From NCBI GenBank assembly GCA_963636105.1, contig CAVHIG010000018.1:1-32749 (forward strand): 32,749 nt of DNA, in the 5' to 3' direction. Of the stretch, positions 22,694 through 31,623 are shown piece after piece. Position 1 is the stretch's first letter. Each line of letters starts with the position of its first letter. The translations under genes and the position numbers were made by a program. The notes beneath the pieces are model-generated. The model ran no database searches. It saw nothing but the letters and a program-made list of their open reading frames with translations, and was not told where the DNA came from. The DNA is from CAVHIG01 sp963636105. GTDB lineage: Bacteria > Bacillota > Clostridia > Peptostreptococcales > Anaerovoracaceae.

Positions 22694-23641
22694 ATGTCAC
22701 TTGATTCTATACTATCACTGCTCCAGACGGCGCTTGAGCTCGGACTCATAAGCTCACTCACCGTACTGGCGCTATACCTGAGCTATTCCATGCTAAATGT
22801 ATGCGATTTGTCCACAGACGGCTGCTTCACACTCGGAGCAGCCGTAGGTGCTGTCGTGGCGATTGCCGGACACCCCTATCTCTCCATAATCGCAGCCATG
22901 CTCGCAGGCCTTATCTCCGGCTTTATCACGGGATTTCTGCAAACGAAAATGGGCATAAACAGCCTGCTTGCCGGAATCATCGTAAATACCGGCCTGTACT
23001 CCATAAACATCGCCGTCATGGGCGGCTCCTCGATTTTGAACATGAATAAATGCGACACCGTCTTCACGAAAATGAAGTCCCTTCTTTCCGGCGGAAACTT
23101 CGAGAGTCAGTACAAGATGGTGGTTATCGTGATCGCTGTCGCCGCTACCTGCGTGCTGCTTGCGATGTTTTTAAAGACGAGACTCGGACTTGCGATCCGC
23201 GCCACGGGAAATAATCCTGACATGGTGCGTTCCTCATCGATAAATCCTGTCTTTACAACGATAGTGGGACTTTCCCTCGCAAATGCCTTTACAGGACTTT
23301 CCGGCTGCCTGCTTGCGCAATCGCAAAAATCCGTAAATATCGACATAGGCACGGGCATGGTCACAATCGCCCTTGCCTCGCTTCTCATAGGTCACATCTT
23401 CACCGGCCGCAGAAAAATCCCTATGCAAATCGTCGGAATGGTGCTCGGCTCCTTCATATTCAGACTTGTATACACCGTGGCTCTGCGCTTTGATATGCCT
23501 GCCTTTATGCTGAAGTTTGTATCCTCTGTGATAGTAATCGCGGCGATTTCAGTGCCTTATCTCAAGGAGCAATTTCCGCTCTTTAGACGCAGACTCGAGA
23601 ACCGCTACGGAAGAAGTGGAAGGAGGAGTGAGAAATGCTAA
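22694..23641 (+). CDS. trpY: Tryptophan ABC transporter permease TrpY
   Basis: This 315-residue permease of the branched-chain amino acid (LivH/RbsC-like) type has about eight to nine hydrophobic segments. The first contains LISSLTVLALYLSYSMLNV. The conserved LGLAIRATGNNPDMVRS at about 175-192 is the cytoplasmic loop that contacts the ATPase. GGAGG with 5-nt spacing precedes the ATG, and it starts 13 nt after trpX. Its end overlaps the start of trpZ by 7 nt (ATGCTAA), indicating translational coupling. Only one permease is present, so a homodimer in the membrane is expected. Confidence 0.92.
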   Translation: MSLDSILSLLQTALELGLISSLTVLALYLSYSMLNVCDLSTDGCFTLGAAVGAVVAIAGHPYLSIIAAMLAGLISGFITGFLQTKMGINSLLAGIIVNTGLYSINIAVMGGSSILNMNKCDTVFTKMKSLLSGGNFESQYKMVVIVIAVAATCVLLAMFLKTRLGLAIRATGNNPDMVRSSSINPVFTTIVGLSLANAFTGLSGCLLAQSQKSVNIDIGTGMVTIALASLLIGHIFTGRRKIPMQIVGMVLGSFIFRLVYTVALRFDMPAFMLKFVSSVIVIAAISVPYLKEQFPLFRRRLENRYGRSGRRSEKC

Positions 23642-24420
23642 AAATTGAAAAAGTTTCCAAGACCTTCAATCCTGGTACAATAGACGCGAAAAAAGCTCTG
23701 AATGAGCTTTCACTTACAGTAAATGACGGAGATTTTATAACCATCATAGGCGCAAACGGCGCTGGAAAATCCACGCTTTTCAATGCCATCGCGGGCAGCT
23801 TCATCACAGACAGCGGACGGATTTCCCTGGACGGGCAGGACATCACACTCATGCCCGAGCATAAGCGCTCAAAACAGATCGGAAGACTCTTTCAGGATCC
23901 GATGCTCGGGAGTGCTCCCGGCATGACAATTGAGGAAAATCTTGCCATGGCAGCCGGCCACGGCGGTTGGCTCAGCTACGTATCGAAGGCCGATAAGGCC
24001 AAATTCCGTGAAAGAGTCGCTCTTCTCGAAATGGGCCTCGAGGACAGAATGAGCCAGCCTATGGGACTTTTGTCCGGCGGCCAGAGACAGGCTCTCACCC
24101 TTCTCATGGCCACCATAAACCCGCCGAAGGTATTGCTTCTTGATGAGCATACGGCGGCACTCGACCCGGGCACAGCGGAAAAGGTGCTCGCCCTCACAAA
24201 TAAGATTGTAGACGAAAACAAGCTCACCTGCCTTATGATCACTCACAACATGCAATCCGCGCTTGATCTCGGAAACCGCACGATCATGATGGATCAGGGC
24301 CGCATCGTAATGGATACAAAAGGTGAGGAGAGAAGTCACCTCACCGTAGCAGATCTTCTTTTGAAATTCAAGGAAGCCGCAGGCAAGGATCTCGACAACG
24401 ACAGAATGCTGCTTATATAA
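23635..24420 (+). CDS. trpZ: Tryptophan ABC transporter ATPase TrpZ
   Basis: This 261-residue ABC ATPase powers the TrpXYZ importer. Walker A is GANGAGKST (39-47), the Q-loop GRLFQDP, signature LLSGGQRQAL, Walker B VLLLDEHTAALD with the catalytic Glu, and the H-loop MITHNM. It overlaps trpY by 7 nt. The stop lies only 12 nt from the convergent phosphoglucomutase stop, and I see no terminator in that gap, so readthrough into antisense of that gene is possible. Confidence 0.95.
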   Translation: MLKIEKVSKTFNPGTIDAKKALNELSLTVNDGDFITIIGANGAGKSTLFNAIAGSFITDSGRISLDGQDITLMPEHKRSKQIGRLFQDPMLGSAPGMTIEENLAMAAGHGGWLSYVSKADKAKFRERVALLEMGLEDRMSQPMGLLSGGQRQALTLLMATINPPKVLLLDEHTAALDPGTAEKVLALTNKIVDENKLTCLMITHNMQSALDLGNRTIMMDQGRIVMDTKGEERSHLTVADLLLKFKEAAGKDLDNDRMLLI

Positions 24421-24432
24421 TAAAGCACTTGT

Positions 24433-26331
24433 CTATCCGGGCAAGCCAAGCCTCTGCTCTATGGCCTTTGCAAGCCTGTCCTCCGCAGCGCAGGCGCCTT
24501 CCATGTCATCGCCTATCACCGATATGTATACCTTGAGCTTTGGCTCCGTGCCTGACGGCCGCACGATAATTGAGGAGTTTCCGCGGCGGAAACTGCGAGA
24601 GTCTCCCGCAAGCTCCGAGGCCTGTGTAGCACCCGCGAGCACAAGCTTGAGCATATCGGTTTTAGGCAATCCGTCTATACCCTTTGAAAAATCAAGATAT
24701 TCGGCTATTTTCTTGCCGGCGAATTCACTGCCCTCTCCGCTCTCAAAGGAGCTTTCGGCTATTTTCCTGAGATTTTTCATTATATCACGCATCTTTTCAA
24801 AGCCTGAGAGTCCCGGAAATTCGTAGGAATGCACCTTATTTATGTGATAACCGTGGATTTTATAGAGCTCCTCCAGTCTGTCAAGCAGGCTCTTGCCAAT
24901 CGACCTATAGTAAGCATACATCTCGCATATCAAAAGCGCGGCATTTACAGCGTCCTTGTCCCGCACATGCGTGCCGCTCAGGTAGCCGTAGCTTTCCTCA
25001 AAGCCGAGCACAAAGTCATTTTTGCGCCCCGCGGCTTCCAAAAGCCCGATTTGCTCGCCTATGTACTTGAAGCCGGTGAGCACATTTATGACACGCACGC
25101 CGTAGTGCTTCGCGACAGACTCCGCCATGTCGGATGATACCACGGTCTTTACCATCACCGGGCCTATCGCATTTTTATCCTTTGATGAAGCTTCACCTTT
25201 ATTTTCATTGCGATTTTCTTTGAGGCTCTCTGCCGCGAAAGCCTTGCAATCCGGCCTATGCGCGCATATATAGTCTAATAGCAATATACCGATTTCATTG
25301 CCGGAGAGCATCACATAGTCCTCGCCAGCAGCCTCCGCCGTTTCCGCAAACGCGTCTCTTTTTACGGCAGCTCCCAGGCGGTCACAGTCCGGATCCGTCG
25401 CAAAGGCAAGCCCCGCGCCATGCTCGCGCGCGTATTTTATGGCAAGCTCCATAGCCGCGCGGCTCTCGGGATTTGGATATGTGCAGGTCGGAAAATCGCC
25501 ATCGGGCTTTTCCTGCTCTGCTACCACTGTGATATTTGTATATGCTTCCTCAGAAAGCACGCGAAGCACAGGCTCAAGCCCGGCGCCGTTCAATGGCGAA
25601 TATACTATCGGAATATTCTTATCCTCGGGCTTCAGATTCGTCATTGAGAGCTTTTTTACCTCTTCAAGATATTCCGTGATGATATCCGGCTGAATGTACT
25701 CTATAAGGCCGCGTTTTTGGCCTTCCGCAAAGTCCATGAGCTCGACATCCTTAAAGATATCAAGCTTTTCTATTTCTTTTAAGATTTTTTCCGCGGCAAG
25801 CGATGTGATTTGGCAGCCATCCGCGCCATATACCTTATAACCGTTGTAGGCGGCCGGATTGTGTGAGGCTGTGACATTTACGCCCGCAGCGCAAGAGAGC
25901 CTTCTGACTGCCCACGAAAGGCAAGGCGTAGGCATGAGCTGTGGGTATATGTAGGCATGTATGCCATTTGCCGCAAAGACGCCCGCCGCTATCTCCGCAA
26001 AGAGACGGGATCTGTTGCGCGAGTCGTATGCTATGGCTATCGCAAGACTGGGAGCTTCTTGCTTTGCTTCTATGCTCTGAGTATTGCGCTTGTGCTCCTT
26101 CAGAACATAGTCAGCAAGACCCTTTGAGGCCTTTGCGACCGTATATATATTCATTCTGTTTGTGCCGGGACCCATTATGCCGCGCAGGCCCGCGGTTCCA
26201 AAGGAAAGATTCGCGGAGAAGGCCTCCAAAAGCTCGTCCGCGCTCATACCCGCAAGCTCTGCAGACAGCTCACTATCCTTGCAGGCGCCATCCTTCCAAC
26301 GCTCTATTTCTTTTTTTACTCTTTCTTCCAT
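24433..26331 (-). CDS. Phospho-sugar mutase (phosphoglucomutase/phosphomannomutase)
   Basis: This alpha-D-phosphohexomutase interconverts hexose 6- and 1-phosphates, supplying glucose 1-phosphate for the nucleotidyltransferase encoded just upstream. Seen motifs are the phosphoserine loop TASHNP (154-159), Mg loop DPDCDR (313-318), sugar loop GFEESYGY and phosphate loop RPSGTEPK. At 632 residues it is longer than the usual 570-580 of PgcA relatives. Extra length lies in loops near 327-336 (AFAETAEAAG), a Lys/Asn/Glu-rich stretch around 365-380, and about 575-588 (GDSRSFRRGNS). Two of these three loops contain GTTTCCGC motifs. The ribosome site is weak. It follows rfbA by 61 nt. Confidence 0.92.
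   Translation of the reverse strand: MEERVKKEIERWKDGACKDSELSAELAGMSADELLEAFSANLSFGTAGLRGIMGPGTNRMNIYTVAKASKGLADYVLKEHKRNTQSIEAKQEAPSLAIAIAYDSRNRSRLFAEIAAGVFAANGIHAYIYPQLMPTPCLSWAVRRLSCAAGVNVTASHNPAAYNGYKVYGADGCQITSLAAEKILKEIEKLDIFKDVELMDFAEGQKRGLIEYIQPDIITEYLEEVKKLSMTNLKPEDKNIPIVYSPLNGAGLEPVLRVLSEEAYTNITVVAEQEKPDGDFPTCTYPNPESRAAMELAIKYAREHGAGLAFATDPDCDRLGAAVKRDAFAETAEAAGEDYVMLSGNEIGILLLDYICAHRPDCKAFAAESLKENRNENKGEASSKDKNAIGPVMVKTVVSSDMAESVAKHYGVRVINVLTGFKYIGEQIGLLEAAGRKNDFVLGFEESYGYLSGTHVRDKDAVNAALLICEMYAYYRSIGKSLLDRLEELYKIHGYHINKVHSYEFPGLSGFEKMRDIMKNLRKIAESSFESGEGSEFAGKKIAEYLDFSKGIDGLPKTDMLKLVLAGATQASELAGDSRSFRRGNSSIIVRPSGTEPKLKVYISVIGDDMEGACAAEDRLAKAIEQRLGLPG
24577..24593. repeat. Inverted GTTTCCGC pair in phosphoglucomutase gene
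   Basis: GTTTCCGC, one G, then GCGGAAAC: a 17-bp palindrome in a loop-coding segment just before the RPSGTEP codons. On the coding strand it is read in another codon phase (SFRRGN) from the rnr copies. Confidence 0.85.
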
Positions 26332-26392
26332 ATTTTCACACCGGTTTTATGCATTTTCAAGTCTAATTCCTTGTAAGGAAAATTTGAATTTT

Positions 26393-27259
26393 CTATGCCC
26401 TCTCACAAATTTTCAAAATATACTCGCCGTAAGTCGTCTTCTTCATTCTCTCGCCAATCTCCGCAAGCTCTTCCTTTGTAATATATCCCATATTGTAGGC
26501 TATCTCCTCGAGGCAGGCCACCTGCTTTCCTGTGTTCTTTTGAATATCCATAATGGTATTTGCTGACAGGAGGAGACTTTCAGCACTTCCGGCATCCAGC
26601 CAAGTAAAGTTCTGACCAAGCGTCACCACATTTAGATTGCCTTTTTCGAGATAAGCGTTATTTACAGCTGTGATTTCGAGCTCGCCGCGAGCCGACGGCT
26701 TGACATTTTTTGCAATCTCTACTACTGAGCTGTCATAAAAATACAGACCCGGAACTATATAATTTGACTTTGGATTTTGCGGCTTTTCCTCTATAGAGAT
26801 AGCCTTCCCATTTTTGTCAAATTCAACCACGCCAAACGGGCGCGGATCCTCTACATAATATCCGAAAATTGTCGTGCCCTCATTTTTCTCAGCTTTCAAA
26901 AGGCATTCCGAAAGTCCCTCGCCACAGAAAATATTATCACCTAAAATAAGGCATACTTCATCATCGCCGATGAAGGATTCACCTATTATAAAGGCATCCG
27001 CTATGCCCCTCTGCACCTTTTGTATTTTGTAGCTGATATTTATACCCCAATCCGAACCATCGCCCAGAAGCTTCGCAAACGCATTCATTTCATCGGGCGG
27101 TGTGATTACGAGTATATCCTTTATCCCCGCCTGCATAAGCACCGCAAGCGGATAATATATGAGTGGCTTGTCGTATACCGGAATGAGCGGCTTGCATACC
27201 GGAAGCGTCATCGGATACATGCGGGTACCCTTACCCGCCGCCAAAATTATACCTTTCAT
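26393..27259 (-). CDS. rfbA: Glucose-1-phosphate thymidylyltransferase
   Basis: RfbA makes dTDP-glucose from dTTP and glucose 1-phosphate, the first step to dTDP-rhamnose and related cell-surface sugars. At 288 residues it is the family length. The nucleotide-binding start is GIILAAGKGTRMYPMT, followed by KPLIPVYDKPLIYYPL, LGDNIFCG (metal Asp), EEKPQNPKSNYIVPGLYFYD and TWLDAGS. Position 8-9 reads AAGKGTR where RfbA usually has AGGSGTR, so a related nucleotidyltransferase specificity cannot be excluded. No rfbB, C or D genes are nearby. GAGGGGAA precedes the ATG. Confidence 0.88.
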   Translation of the reverse strand: MKGIILAAGKGTRMYPMTLPVCKPLIPVYDKPLIYYPLAVLMQAGIKDILVITPPDEMNAFAKLLGDGSDWGINISYKIQKVQRGIADAFIIGESFIGDDEVCLILGDNIFCGEGLSECLLKAEKNEGTTIFGYYVEDPRPFGVVEFDKNGKAISIEEKPQNPKSNYIVPGLYFYDSSVVEIAKNVKPSARGELEITAVNNAYLEKGNLNVVTLGQNFTWLDAGSAESLLLSANTIMDIQKNTGKQVACLEEIAYNMGYITKEELAEIGERMKKTTYGEYILKICERA

Positions 27260-27306
27260 ATTGTTCCCCTCACTAATTTGTTGAAAATTTTCACTATATA
27301 ATCAGT

Positions 27307-27335
27307 ATTTTAGCATTTACAAAAAGCAATGTCAA
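27307..27335 (-). promoter_or_regulatory. Sigma-A promoter of rfbA, -35 inside sbcC terminator
   Basis: -35 TTGACA (27330-27335), 17-bp spacer, -10 TAAAAT (27307-27312) on minus. Four bases of the -35 are part of the 3' arm of the terminator hairpin of the upstream sbcDC unit. Confidence 0.85.
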
Positions 27336-27353
27336 TTTTTATAGAGACATTGC
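27321..27353 (-). terminator. Intrinsic terminator after sbcC
   Basis: GCAATGTC (27346-27353 on minus) pairs with GACATTGC (27326-27333) around a 12-base AT-rich loop, followed by five Ts. It lies 60 nt after the sbcC stop. Confidence 0.85.
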
Positions 27354-27414
27354 CTTTGCATTTTCTTAGTATTTTCAACTACTTTCGGGTTTTTTGCCAG
27401 CTTATCTGAAGGTC

Positions 27415-30321
27415 CTATACCACAATCTCCACATGGCTTCCGCCACTCTTTTCCTTTGTAACCATAATCTGCCTGTCTATCCTGCCCTTAAGCTCGGAGA
27501 CATGAGATATGATACCTACCAGGCGATTTCCGTCCGCAAGACCTGAAAGCGCACGCATTGCCTGGGAAAGCGACTCCTCATCGAGCGAGCCGAAGCCCTC
27601 ATCCACAAACATAGTATCCAGCCTTATACCACCGGCACTGGATTGAATTTCATCCGCTAGCCCCAGCGCAAGCGAAAGCGAGGCCTTGAAGGACTCACCG
27701 CCCGAAAGCGTCTTTACACTGCGCTCACTTCCGTTGTAATGGTCGATGACATCAAGCTCAAGGCCGCTTTGGCTTTTATTGTTTTCGGCCTCCTTACGGC
27801 GTACAAGCTCATACTGCCCACCGCTCATAACCATAAGCCTGCTATTTGCGCGGGTGATTATCTTGTCAAAATATGTCATTTGTATGTAGGTCTCGAGCAT
27901 GATCTTTTCCCTGCCGGAAAGATTGCCATTTGCGGTCTGCGAAAGCGCCCTAAGCCATGTAAGCCTTTTTTCAAGAGCGTCTCCATCCCTTGCATTCCGG
28001 GCGATATTTGAAAGACAGCCTCTATTTGCGGCCGCACAGTGGCTTATCTCCTGCTTTTTCCCGGACAGCAGCTTCTTGCGCTCTATCAAGCCTTCGTATT
28101 TCATGTTTTCCGCATCGGTGTCGATATCCACCTTATCCTCAAGGCTTTTTTTCAATTCCTCCGAGGCTGCCAGCCCTGAGGCCACATCCTTTTCGCAGGC
28201 CGCATTATCATCCGCTGCCTTCTTTATCTCAATCTCAAGCTCTGCTGCCTTCTTCTCAAGTCCGCTTATCTCGCGCTTTGCCTCAGCCTGCGTCGCAAAA
28301 CGAAGCTTTTTCCCAAGCTCCACGCAGCGCTCCTCTATATGCTGTCTTTCGCTATTCTTCTGTGTGAGCTCATTTTCGCCACGGCGAATACTTTCCTCAA
28401 GTTTCTTCAAGCCTTCCTCTTGGCCTGGCAAAAGCTTTGCGATTTCCGCTCTTCTGCCCTGCTTTGCCTCAGTCTCCTTTAAAAGCTTACGCTGCTCACT
28501 CAGCTCCGCTACAAGCCTGCTGCCCTCGGCCTTTGTCATTCTCACTATTTCATCCAAGCCAGGCGCCTTCTCTCCGCCTGCAGTTTCCGCTGGAAAGAGC
28601 CCCAGAGCCTGCTTTTTTATGCTGTCTGCCTTCTCTTTACACGAGGCTGCCAGACTGCCTGCCCGAAGGCTTGCCTTATTTGCGAGCTCGCCCGCCCTAT
28701 CCGAGGCACGTTTTGCCCTCTCAAGCTCCTCCTTTGTAGGCGCTGCGACAGAAGTGCTCGCCGGCACGGGATGTACAAGCGAGCCGCATACAGGACAAGG
28801 CTCGCCCTCCCGAAGCTCCGCCGCAAGTATACCCGCCTGCTCGTCAAGATAGGCCTTATTCTTTTTCTCATAAGCTCGACTTTTTTCTACGGAATCTTCA
28901 AATAATCTCCTGTATTCTTCCTGCGCCGTATCCCTGTCCGTCTGATTGAGCTTTAGCTCCTTTAGAGCATCCATAAGACCCGCAAGATCATTTCGTCTAC
29001 GCGAAAGCTTCTCCGCGCGCGCCTTGATATTCGCTGCCTCCTCGCCTGCGTTTTCAAGGCTTGAAAGCTCTGCCCTCAGACTCTCCGTCTCCTTTTGCGC
29101 AGCGCTTTGCTTTTTCTTTCCGGCTTCAAAAGCCTCCTGCGCCGCACTTATCTGCTTTACAAGCTCCGAAAGCTCCGCCTGCTTCTTATCTAGCTCCTCA
29201 TAATCCGGAAGCTCCGCCCTTATCGCGGATGCCATATCTGAAAAGCGCTTTATCTCAGGCCTCAGCTTCTCTTTATCCGCAAGCTCAAGCGCAAGCCTTG
29301 TCTGCCTCTCCCTCGCCTCAGCAAGCTTCCTCTCAGCCTCCAAAAGCGATGTTTCAAGCTTTTTTTGCTCATTTGCCTTTGTGAGAAGCTTTGTAATCTC
29401 CGTAATATCAGCTTCGATCCCCGCAATTTCAGCGGAAAGCCGCGCTTCCTCTACTTCATCGCGCTTTATAAGCTTTTCAATGAGCTCTGCGACCTCCTCC
29501 ATGGTAAGCTCGCCGTTTTTCGCCATCGCAAGCTGTGCCTGCAAGCGAGCTGCCTCAGCAGATGCCGCGCTCCGCTCCGAAGCAGAGCCCGCGCCGCCGG
29601 CTGCCTCCGCAGTTTCCGCTGACTGCCTAAAAGATTCGGCCACAGAGCCCGGAAAAGCCTCCGAAAACTCCCCGCTGAAAAGCAGCCCGCCTATGTACTG
29701 CCTGAGTCCCGCCTGATTTGCCTCATAAGCGCGAGACGCCTCCGTCGCCGCAGCCTTCAGCCGTTCCTGCAGCCGGTAATAGCAGCCCGTGCGGAAGAGC
29801 TTTTGGAAAATCTTCTTGCGCTCATCGGTAGATGCCAAAAGCAGCTTGAGAAAATCGCCCTGCGCTATCATCGCAATCTGCGCAAATTGATTGCGGTCCA
29901 CGCCCATAATCTCGGAAATCGCGATATTCACCTCTTTTAGCCTTGTAAGCACGCGCCCGTCAGGATATGTAAGCTCCGCGGCCGCCTTTTGCTCGGTAAA
30001 GCCGCTGCCGTTTGCCTTTGGCCGCATATAAGCCGGATTTCGCTGCACCGTGTAGCGCTTGCCCGCGTATTCAAACTCAAGCTTTACCTCCGTAGGCGTC
30101 CCGGGCGCGGCATATTTTGAACGAAGCATCGCAGGCTCCCTCGAATCTCCGCTCGCCTCACCATAAAGCGCAAATGTGATCGCGTCGAAAATCGTCGTCT
30201 TACCCGCGCCTGTGTCGCCACTTATCAGATAGAGGCCGCTTTTCCCAAGTTTATCCATTTCTACCACAGTCTTTCCGGCATAAGGCCCAAAGGCTGACAT
30301 TTCAAGTCTTATCGGTCTCAT
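27415..30321 (-). CDS. sbcC: SbcC exonuclease subunit (Rad50-like ATPase)
   Basis: SbcC is the SMC-like ATPase of the SbcCD nuclease that cuts hairpins and processes double-strand breaks. From the ATG giving MRPIRLEMSAFGPY the protein has 968 residues. Walker A GDTGAGKT is at 35-42, long coiled coils flank the zinc hook CPVC (509-512), signature LSGGES is at 872-877, and Walker B TMFVDEGFGSLDEE near 903-916. An Ala/Glu/Ser-rich patch around 233-257 and a loop near 577-585 contain GTTTCCGC motifs. The start overlaps the sbcD stop as ATGA, with GGGAGGA upstream, so translation is coupled; starting five codons earlier is less likely. Confidence 0.95.
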   Translation of the reverse strand: MRPIRLEMSAFGPYAGKTVVEMDKLGKSGLYLISGDTGAGKTTIFDAITFALYGEASGDSREPAMLRSKYAAPGTPTEVKLEFEYAGKRYTVQRNPAYMRPKANGSGFTEQKAAAELTYPDGRVLTRLKEVNIAISEIMGVDRNQFAQIAMIAQGDFLKLLLASTDERKKIFQKLFRTGCYYRLQERLKAAATEASRAYEANQAGLRQYIGGLLFSGEFSEAFPGSVAESFRQSAETAEAAGGAGSASERSAASAEAARLQAQLAMAKNGELTMEEVAELIEKLIKRDEVEEARLSAEIAGIEADITEITKLLTKANEQKKLETSLLEAERKLAEARERQTRLALELADKEKLRPEIKRFSDMASAIRAELPDYEELDKKQAELSELVKQISAAQEAFEAGKKKQSAAQKETESLRAELSSLENAGEEAANIKARAEKLSRRRNDLAGLMDALKELKLNQTDRDTAQEEYRRLFEDSVEKSRAYEKKNKAYLDEQAGILAAELREGEPCPVCGSLVHPVPASTSVAAPTKEELERAKRASDRAGELANKASLRAGSLAASCKEKADSIKKQALGLFPAETAGGEKAPGLDEIVRMTKAEGSRLVAELSEQRKLLKETEAKQGRRAEIAKLLPGQEEGLKKLEESIRRGENELTQKNSERQHIEERCVELGKKLRFATQAEAKREISGLEKKAAELEIEIKKAADDNAACEKDVASGLAASEELKKSLEDKVDIDTDAENMKYEGLIERKKLLSGKKQEISHCAAANRGCLSNIARNARDGDALEKRLTWLRALSQTANGNLSGREKIMLETYIQMTYFDKIITRANSRLMVMSGGQYELVRRKEAENNKSQSGLELDVIDHYNGSERSVKTLSGGESFKASLSLALGLADEIQSSAGGIRLDTMFVDEGFGSLDEESLSQAMRALSGLADGNRLVGIISHVSELKGRIDRQIMVTKEKSGGSHVEIVV

Positions 30322-31541
30322 CGCTCGTCCTCCCACACATCCTCAATCAGCTTTTCCATATATTCCGCCTGCTCGCCGGACATAGGCGCGCCATTTTGCA
30401 GCTCGTAAAACCGCGCAAAGAGCTCAAGCGGGCTCAGCTCCTCGACATCTCCCGGCACGTCGACCTCCTCCGCCTTCCGGGTCCGCGCATTGTCATAATC
30501 AAGCCGCATCAAATTCCGATAAATCACCCGAAGCTTTCCTATCGCGTCCGGAATATCCTCCTCGTCCGTCAGCGTGATGTGCGTATAATCCGTCCTGTAG
30601 CTCGTATCCTCATAAAAGCTCTTCAAAGTGAGCTCCGCGTAGCTCCCCTTAAGCTCCACAAGCTCATGCAGCGGAAACAGCGGAATCGTCCTCACGGCGA
30701 GGTTTCCTTTCTCCGCCAGCTCTGCTATCGTCACGGATTTTTCGTGATTTGCCTCGGAAAATGAGTATTTCAGCGGAGTTCCGGAGTATCTTATTTTGCT
30801 CGCCTTGCCCTTCTTTTCAGAGAATTCTAAGGCCGAAGACTCTTCGTCAATCGCGGGCGCCTTGAGGCCTTCAGAATCTGCCGTAAATGTGACGCTCTGC
30901 GGCTTATGAATGTGTCCAAGCGCCACATAGTCAAAGTCGCGAAATACGTCCGCATCCACATTGTCAAGCCCTCCCACCGACACATCCTCCGAATCACTGC
31001 GCGCAGCTCCTGTGACAAATTGGTGGGCTATGAGCACATTTCGCTTTTGCGGATCCACTCCCATCGCCTTTATCGCGACAGCTGCGGCGTCGGTGTATGA
31101 GGCTATTTCCGCATCAGGGAAAAACCTCCGCACATTCGCCGGCTTTACAAAGGGCAGCATGTAGATATTCACCTCGCCGTGCTCGTCCGTGAGTGTATAG
31201 GGCTTTACTTCACCGCTGTAGACGGGTGAAAGGTGTATCCCGCTCAGGTCGATGAGTCTGCCGCCGAAGGCCAGGCGCTCCTGCGAGTCGTGATTTCCGC
31301 TTATTATAAAGGTCGGAAATTTGCAAGCTGCAAGCCTCACGATAAAGTCATCGAAAAGCTCCACGGCCTCTGTGGACGGCACGTATTTGTCGTAAATATC
31401 GCCAGCTATGAGTACGGCGTCAGCTTTCTCCGACTTCGCGATTTCCAAAATTCTTTCTAGTATGTACTTTTGGTCTTCGATCATGGAAAATTCATTCAGG
31501 CGCTTTCCAAGATGCAAATCTGAGATGTGCAGGAATTTCAT
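30318..31541 (-). CDS. sbcD: SbcD exonuclease subunit (Mre11-like)
   Basis: SbcD is the Mn-dependent nuclease subunit of SbcCD. The 407 residues have metallophosphoesterase motifs: SDLHLG (D8, H10), AGDIYDKY, SGNHDS, AHQFV and GHIHKPQ. A capping domain and a C-terminal SbcC-binding region follow. I chose the ATG that starts MKFLHISDLH, with GGAG 9 nt upstream; an ATG 11 codons earlier lies inside a hairpin and adds atypical residues. The stop overlaps the sbcC start by 4 nt. Confidence 0.95.
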   Translation of the reverse strand: MKFLHISDLHLGKRLNEFSMIEDQKYILERILEIAKSEKADAVLIAGDIYDKYVPSTEAVELFDDFIVRLAACKFPTFIISGNHDSQERLAFGGRLIDLSGIHLSPVYSGEVKPYTLTDEHGEVNIYMLPFVKPANVRRFFPDAEIASYTDAAAVAIKAMGVDPQKRNVLIAHQFVTGAARSDSEDVSVGGLDNVDADVFRDFDYVALGHIHKPQSVTFTADSEGLKAPAIDEESSALEFSEKKGKASKIRYSGTPLKYSFSEANHEKSVTIAELAEKGNLAVRTIPLFPLHELVELKGSYAELTLKSFYEDTSYRTDYTHITLTDEEDIPDAIGKLRVIYRNLMRLDYDNARTRKAEEVDVPGDVEELSPLELFARFYELQNGAPMSGEQAEYMEKLIEDVWEDER

Positions 31542-31566
31542 CGTAAAAATCTCCATTCTATAAATC

Positions 31567-31598
31567 AGCCGCATCCTGCCTTTTGATTACAGAATGCG
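31567..31598. repeat. Hairpin in sbcD leader
   Basis: AGCCGCAT and ATGCGGCT pair as 8 bp around a 16-base loop, directly before the sbcD ribosome site and covering the alternative upstream ATG. No T-run follows on minus, so it is likelier a leader stem than a terminator. Confidence 0.6.
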
Positions 31599-31623
31599 GC
31601 TTTCGAAGCAATTCTCTTTTATT

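Noticed and set aside
24421..24432. Terminator between trpZ and the convergent mutase gene
   Set aside because: The 12-base gap has no hairpin or T-run; any terminator must overlap coding sequence and I could not identify one.
27899..28852. 317-codon open frame on plus inside sbcC
   Set aside because: It is a Ser/Phe/Ala-rich antisense shadow of the sbcC coiled-coil coding DNA, whose strand is certain from Walker and hook motifs.
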